The notes under the pieces are model-generated. The model saw only the letters and a program-made list of their open reading frames with translations, was not told where the DNA came from and did no database searches. Shown here piece after piece: positions 60,666 to 64,000 of a stretch of DNA of 64,000 bases. The position numbers were made by a program, and so were the translations under genes. Each line of letters begins with the position of its first letter. The stretch's first letter is position 1. Source of the stretch: an uncultured Collinsella sp. (GTDB lineage: Bacteria > Actinomycetota > Coriobacteriia > Coriobacteriales > Coriobacteriaceae); NCBI GenBank assembly GCA_902470365.1, contig CABRFZ010000002.1, positions 70,261 through 134,260 of the forward strand, given 5' to 3'.

Positions 60666-60934
60666 ATATGGCTCCCGTCCCGTTTCCATTTAATGTTCTA
60701 GGCGATTATAACGGAGCCCGCCCTCCCCGATACCCAGACCATCAACAGGCACCAACCAAACACGCCCACCGCAACCACCGGGGACCCGAGATGGCTAATT
60801 TGGGGCGGGGGACAAGTCCCTCAGCACCAACAATGAAAACGTCACAGGCAGAGCCAAAGCCAGCGAACGGGCACCAGAGCGAGCAAGCTACCCCCTGCAC
60901 CAACAATGGCAGCGCCGCAGGTGGAGCAAAAGTC
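60666..60934. repeat. Intergenic region with 73-bp tandem repeat next to structured element copy 2
   Basis: Two units starting GCACCAACAATG lie at 60824 and 60897, period 73, each ending in CAGAGCGAGCAAG. The second unit runs into the structured element. Because 73 is not a multiple of three, any protein reading changes frame between units. 60666-60823 holds nothing recognisable. Confidence 0.6.
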
Positions 60935-61047
60935 AGCGAAAGCCCGCCAGAGCGAGCAAGGTGACGTGAAAGAGGAGGGCATAGGCCTTTTGGCCATGCC
61001 CGACGATTGAACGTCAGATTGCCGCTCTGGCGGGCTTGCAGCGTCGA
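60935..61047. repeat. Structured repeat element, copy 2
   Basis: Arms AAGCCCGCCAGAGCG (60940-60954) and exact complement (61023-61037), extended inward by GCAA/TTGC and TGACGT/ACGTCA around a small internal loop, enclose GAAAGAGGAGGG (60968-60979), an inner GGGCATAGGCC-TTTT-GGCCATGCCC hairpin and CCGACGATTGA. The tail is GCAGCGTCGA (61037-61046). Inner blocks and tail match copy 1 at 6256-6369, whereas the paired arms differ in sequence. Confidence 0.7.
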
Positions 61048-61219
61048 GTGGTTCCGGCGTTTGGTAAAACGCCGGAACACAAGAGCGCCCCCTCCCGCGC
61101 ACGGAACGGGAGGGGGCTAAAGGTAGGAGTCTACCGGTGGGTTGACCCCACCGGACAGACGATGACCAGGTGATCCTTTACAGGATCGTCAAGGTTTCCG
61201 TGGGGTACCCGTTGGGTAC
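61048..61219 (-). other. Downstream region of the ArcD/YfcC gene with several hairpins
   Basis: Stems GCCCCCTCCCG (61087-61097 with 61107-61117) and CCGGTGGG (61134-61141 with 61147-61154) and TGATCCT-TTAC-AGGATC (about 61171-61187) follow one another. None has a strong T-run on the minus strand. They probably form the 3' end of the arginine block transcript. No gene is seen. Confidence 0.5.
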
Positions 61220-62698
61220 TTAGAGCAACACGCAGGCGACGGTCAGGATGATGGCGCAGACGACGGAGAGCGCGACGATGAGCTTAAGGGCAAACTTGAG
61301 CCAGGTCGTCCACTCGATCTTGGCCAGGGCGAGACCGCCCATGATGGCGCCGGAGGTCGGGGTGAACAGGTTCACGACACCGATGGCGGCGGAGAAGATC
61401 ATGACCATGACCTCGGGCGAGAAGCCGAGCTTAACAGCCAGCGGTCCCATGATGGGCATGGAGACGGTGGCCATACCGGAGGTCGAGGGGATCAGGAAGG
61501 ACAGGCCGAAGTAGACCAGGAAGCTCATGGGAGCGAAGATCACGCCGGAAAGGCCAGCCAGGGCATTGGCGGCAGCGTCGAGGACGAAGACGTCGAGGCC
61601 GGTGTTAGCCATGAGGACGGAGATACCACGAGCAAGGGCGATGACGAGAACAACGGACATCATGTCGGCAGCGCCGGTGATGAAGGTGTTAACAATCTGC
61701 TTCTCGGACAGGCCACCGATGATACCGATCAGGACGGCCATGAGGAAGAACCAGGTGGAAGCCTCGTCGAAGTACCACTGGCCAATGGGCAGGCCGGTGA
61801 TCAGGGCAGACCAACCCTGGACGACGGCGTTACCGTCGGCGTCGTAGACAGCGCCAGCGTCGAAGAAGTTGGCGACGCCCTCGTTGAGGTCGGCCAGCGG
61901 GATGAAGCCGACGATCATGACGACGAAGGTGAAGGCGAAGGCGATCAGAACACCCTTCTGACGACCGGTGAGCTTGACCTCCTTGTGGACCTCGGAAGCA
62001 GCCTTGCCGTGAGCTTCTTCGGCGTCCTTGAGCTCCTGCATCGACAGGATGGTAGAACCCTTGTCAGCCTTGACCTTCTTGGCATAGTTCATCACGAAGA
62101 CGATGGACATAGCGGTAGTGACAATCCACAGGACGGCACCGAGGCCGATGATGATGGACTGGTTGACCTCAATGCCAACGCCGGTCAGAGCGTCGACGGC
62201 AGCGCCGACGGCGAACGGGTTAACCGTGGAGCCCAGGCAGCCGCAGCCAGCGCCGAGCAGGACGGCAGCGGCGCCGACCATGGGGTCGAAGCCAGCGGCC
62301 ATCATGGTAGCGGCGAGCAGGGCGTAGAAGGGAACGGTCTCCTCGCACATACCATAGGTGGTACCACCGAGGGAGAAGATGAGCATCAGCACGGGAACGA
62401 GCATGATCTCGTTGCCCTTAAGCTTCTGCACCAGGACGGCAATGCCGTTGTCCAGAGCGCCGGTCTCGGTCATCATGCCAAGGAAGCCGCCCAGAATCAT
62501 AACGAAGAGGCAGACGGGCAGAGCGTCAGCGAAGCCCTTAATCGGGGCGGTGCAGAAATCGCTCAGACGGGCGGCAGTAACCGCGCCGCCGGACGTGCCG
62601 GAGACGATAACGGTAATCACTGCGACAATTGCCAGCAGAGCAAGAAGAATGGTGAACGATGAAGGCATACCGCGCTTTTTCTTAGCGGTCTCAGTCAT
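61220..62698 (-). CDS. YfcC/ArcD-type carrier, probable arginine:ornithine antiporter
   Basis: A 492-residue membrane protein of the YfcC/C4-dicarboxylate anaerobic carrier family with about 12-13 spans. Conserved blocks include LGGFLGMMTETGALDNGI (about residues 70-87), SLGGTTYGMCEETVPFY (about 109-125), LGAGCGCLGSTVNPFAVGAA (about 145-164) and IPSTSGMATVSMPIMGPLA (about 403-421). Position after arcA and ornithine carbamoyltransferase suggests arginine/ornithine exchange for the deiminase pathway; this is inference from context. The ATG at 62698 is used because GGGGGG lies nine bases upstream. Confidence 0.85.
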   Translation of the reverse strand: MTETAKKKRGMPSSFTILLALLAIVAVITVIVSGTSGGAVTAARLSDFCTAPIKGFADALPVCLFVMILGGFLGMMTETGALDNGIAVLVQKLKGNEIMLVPVLMLIFSLGGTTYGMCEETVPFYALLAATMMAAGFDPMVGAAAVLLGAGCGCLGSTVNPFAVGAAVDALTGVGIEVNQSIIIGLGAVLWIVTTAMSIVFVMNYAKKVKADKGSTILSMQELKDAEEAHGKAASEVHKEVKLTGRQKGVLIAFAFTFVVMIVGFIPLADLNEGVANFFDAGAVYDADGNAVVQGWSALITGLPIGQWYFDEASTWFFLMAVLIGIIGGLSEKQIVNTFITGAADMMSVVLVIALARGISVLMANTGLDVFVLDAAANALAGLSGVIFAPMSFLVYFGLSFLIPSTSGMATVSMPIMGPLAVKLGFSPEVMVMIFSAAIGVVNLFTPTSGAIMGGLALAKIEWTTWLKFALKLIVALSVVCAIILTVACVLL

Positions 62699-62798
62699 GG
62701 TTCTCATCCCCCCTTCATAAATCATTTAACTTTCTCGTGCGAAGCGGATCTTCCGTGCCGTGCCCACCGCCCGACGCGAGATATTTACCAGACACAGC

Positions 62799-62830
62799 CG
62801 CTCGGGGTGTTCAACAATACACCCCGAGCG
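62799..62830 (-). terminator. Hairpin between ornithine carbamoyltransferase and the carrier gene
   Basis: A 12-bp perfect stem (CGCTCGGGGTGT and complement) with an 8-base loop lies in the 147-base gap. No T-run follows on the minus strand, so it may set relative expression by partial termination or mRNA protection. Confidence 0.55.
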
Positions 62831-62845
62831 AGATGCTAGATGCTC

Positions 62846-63841
62846 TTACTTGAGCGTGGCATACATGACAGCCTTGATGGTGTGCATGCGGTTCTCGGCC
62901 TCGTCGAAGACCTTGGAAGCGGGGCTCTCGAAGACCTCGTCGGTGACCTCCTGCTCGGTGATGCCGAACTGCTCGCACTTCTCGGCGCCAATGGTGGTGT
63001 TGGTGTCGTGGAAGCTGGGCAGGCAGTGCAGGAAGATGGCACCCGGGTTGGCCATAGCCATGACCTCGGAGGTGACACGATACGGGGTGAGCTGAGCGAT
63101 GCGCTCGGCCCAGACCTCGTCGGGCTCGCCCATGGAGACCCACACGTCGGTGTAGATAACGTCGGCACCGGTGACGCCGTCCTTGACGTCGGTGGTCAGC
63201 TTGATGGTGCAGCCGTTAGCCTCGGCGATGGGCTTGCAGGCCTCGATGACGTCGTCAGCGGGCATGCACTCCTCGGGGCCGCAGGCCACGAAGTTCATGC
63301 CGAGCTTGGAGCAGACGACCATGAGGGAGCGAGCGACATTGTTCTTGCAGTCGCCCATGAAGACGAGGGTCTTGCCCTTGATGTCGTAGTTGAAGTTCTC
63401 CTGGACGGTCAGGATGTCGGCGAGCATCTGGGTGGGGTGCCACTCGGTGGTCAGGCCGTTCCACACGGGCACGCCGGACTTAGCAGCGAGCTCCTCGACG
63501 TCGTCCTGGGCAAAGCCACGGAACTCGATGCCGTCATACATGCGGCCGAGAACGCGGGCAGTGTCCTCGATGGACTCCTTCTTGCCCATCTGCGACGAAC
63601 CCGGATCGAGGTAGGTGACGCCCATGCCCAGATCCATGCCACCGACCTCGAAGGCGCAGCGGGTACGAGTAGAGGTCTTCTGGAAGAGCAGAACGATGTT
63701 CTTGCCCTCGAGATAGCGGTGCGGAACGCCAGCGCGCTTCATATCCTTGAAGTTCTTGGAGAGCTTGAGCAGGTACTCGATCTCCTCGGTGGTGAGGTCG
63801 AGAAGCTTGAGGAAGCTACGGCCGGAAAGGTTAACACCCAT
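62846..63841 (-). CDS. arcB: Ornithine carbamoyltransferase (catabolic context)
   Basis: A 331-residue OTC: carbamoyl-phosphate motif STRTRCAFEVGG (about residues 56-67), WHPTQMLADILT (about 137-148), the ornithine loop HCLPSFHD (about 273-280; family usually HCLPAFHD) and a C-terminal EAENRMHTIKAVM. It can run either way; the neighbouring arginine deiminase end and ArcD-like carrier place it in the deiminase pathway, phosphorolysing citrulline to ornithine and carbamoyl phosphate. No arcC is within the window. It could also supply citrulline for argG/argH elsewhere in the window. Confidence 0.93.
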   Translation of the reverse strand: MGVNLSGRSFLKLLDLTTEEIEYLLKLSKNFKDMKRAGVPHRYLEGKNIVLLFQKTSTRTRCAFEVGGMDLGMGVTYLDPGSSQMGKKESIEDTARVLGRMYDGIEFRGFAQDDVEELAAKSGVPVWNGLTTEWHPTQMLADILTVQENFNYDIKGKTLVFMGDCKNNVARSLMVVCSKLGMNFVACGPEECMPADDVIEACKPIAEANGCTIKLTTDVKDGVTGADVIYTDVWVSMGEPDEVWAERIAQLTPYRVTSEVMAMANPGAIFLHCLPSFHDTNTTIGAEKCEQFGITEQEVTDEVFESPASKVFDEAENRMHTIKAVMYATLK

Positions 63842-63905
63842 GGTTTGATTCCTTTCGAAGAAATGAATTACGTAAGTATTAGTGGTGCCCGTTTAACGGG
63901 CGAAG

Positions 63906-63934
63906 CCGGTGCGGTTGTAGGGGGACCGCACCGG
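63906..63934 (-). terminator. Hairpin between arcA and ornithine carbamoyltransferase genes
   Basis: A 10-bp perfect stem (CCGGTGCGGT and complement) with a 9-base loop lies 13 bases after the arcA stop. No T-run follows; it is more likely a processing or partial-termination hairpin than a full stop. Confidence 0.5.
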
Positions 63935-63946
63935 AAACGGAAAGAC

Positions 63947-64000
63947 TTAGAGGTCCTCGCGCCAGAAGGGCATGCTCATGCAGCGCGGGCCGCCGCGGCC
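63947..64000 (-). CDS. arcA: Arginine deiminase, last 17 residues (cut by window edge)
   Basis: The minus strand encodes GRGGPRCMSMPFWREDL before a TAA at 63949-63947. This is the characteristic C-terminus of arginine deiminase, with the nucleophilic cysteine in GPRCMSMP. The enzyme converts arginine to citrulline and ammonia. The rest of the gene lies beyond the window. The match is short but very specific. Confidence 0.85.
   Translation of the reverse strand, partial: GRGGPRCMSMPFWREDL

Noticed and set aside
60824..60969. CRISPR array
   Set aside because: Only two imperfect units of 73 bases with no spacer-repeat structure and no cas genes.

Overview
The window reads as a chromosomal segment of a high-GC anaerobic actinobacterium of the class Coriobacteriia, most likely a Collinsella-type gut organism. 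That placement is an inference from codon bias toward C/G-ending codons, a SepF/YggT/DivIVA block together with a dcw cluster that lacks ftsA, arginine deiminase pathway genes, a ThiC/ThiD thiamin route and oxygen-independent enzyme families. Almost all of it is core housekeeping sequence. I see no prophage, insertion sequence, CRISPR array, tRNA or rRNA gene.

Layout. Positions 1-12000 hold a truncated lipid kinase, an ArfB-like release factor homologue, xanthine phosphoribosyltransferase, an MFS exporter, O-acetylhomoserine sulfhydrylase, a C_GCAxxG_C_C protein, YigZ, the RNase P RNA gene, ribosomal protein S1, a HAD phosphatase, a CyuA/YhaM-type cysteine desulfidase, RpiB and Ndk. Positions 12300-15500 hold argH, a 56-codon small ORF and argG. 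Positions 16000-22400 hold a Cof-type phosphatase, polA, an M18 aminopeptidase and yaaA. A TPP riboswitch precedes thiC and thiD (23000-25450). Positions 25600-28750 hold an SGNH hydrolase, a PARG-like macrodomain protein, a Bax-inhibitor-1 family membrane protein and a small unknown. A low-affinity phosphate system (Pit plus DUF47 protein) and a nitroreductase follow.

From 31700 to 55350 the minus strand carries, read in the direction of transcription, the dcw cluster (mraZ-rsmH-ftsL-pbp-murF-mraY-murD-ftsW-murG-murC-murB-ftsQ-ftsZ), then pgeF-pstS-pstC-pstA-pstB-phoU, then yggS-sepF-yggT-divIVA. The mraZ end has a well-formed promoter with GTGGGG-type repeats upstream that look like MraZ boxes. 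Positions 55800-64000 hold xerD, pyrG, a winged-helix regulator, a DUF1846 protein and a catabolic arginine block (end of arcA, ornithine carbamoyltransferase, ArcD/YfcC-type carrier).

The least explained material lies between genes. Two copies of a roughly 100-bp element (6256-6369 and 60935-61047) have long stems with different sequences that are each perfectly paired, enclosing conserved unpaired blocks and followed by the same 10-base tail. This covariation-like pattern suggests a structured RNA or a mobile palindromic unit. A second, looser family of long hairpins (14 to 33-bp arms) sits at many intergenic positions. Other points of interest are a PARG-like protein lacking the second glutamate of its QEE motif, a yggT gene with no ATG or GTG start, and a nitroreductase gene whose codon usage changes partway along.
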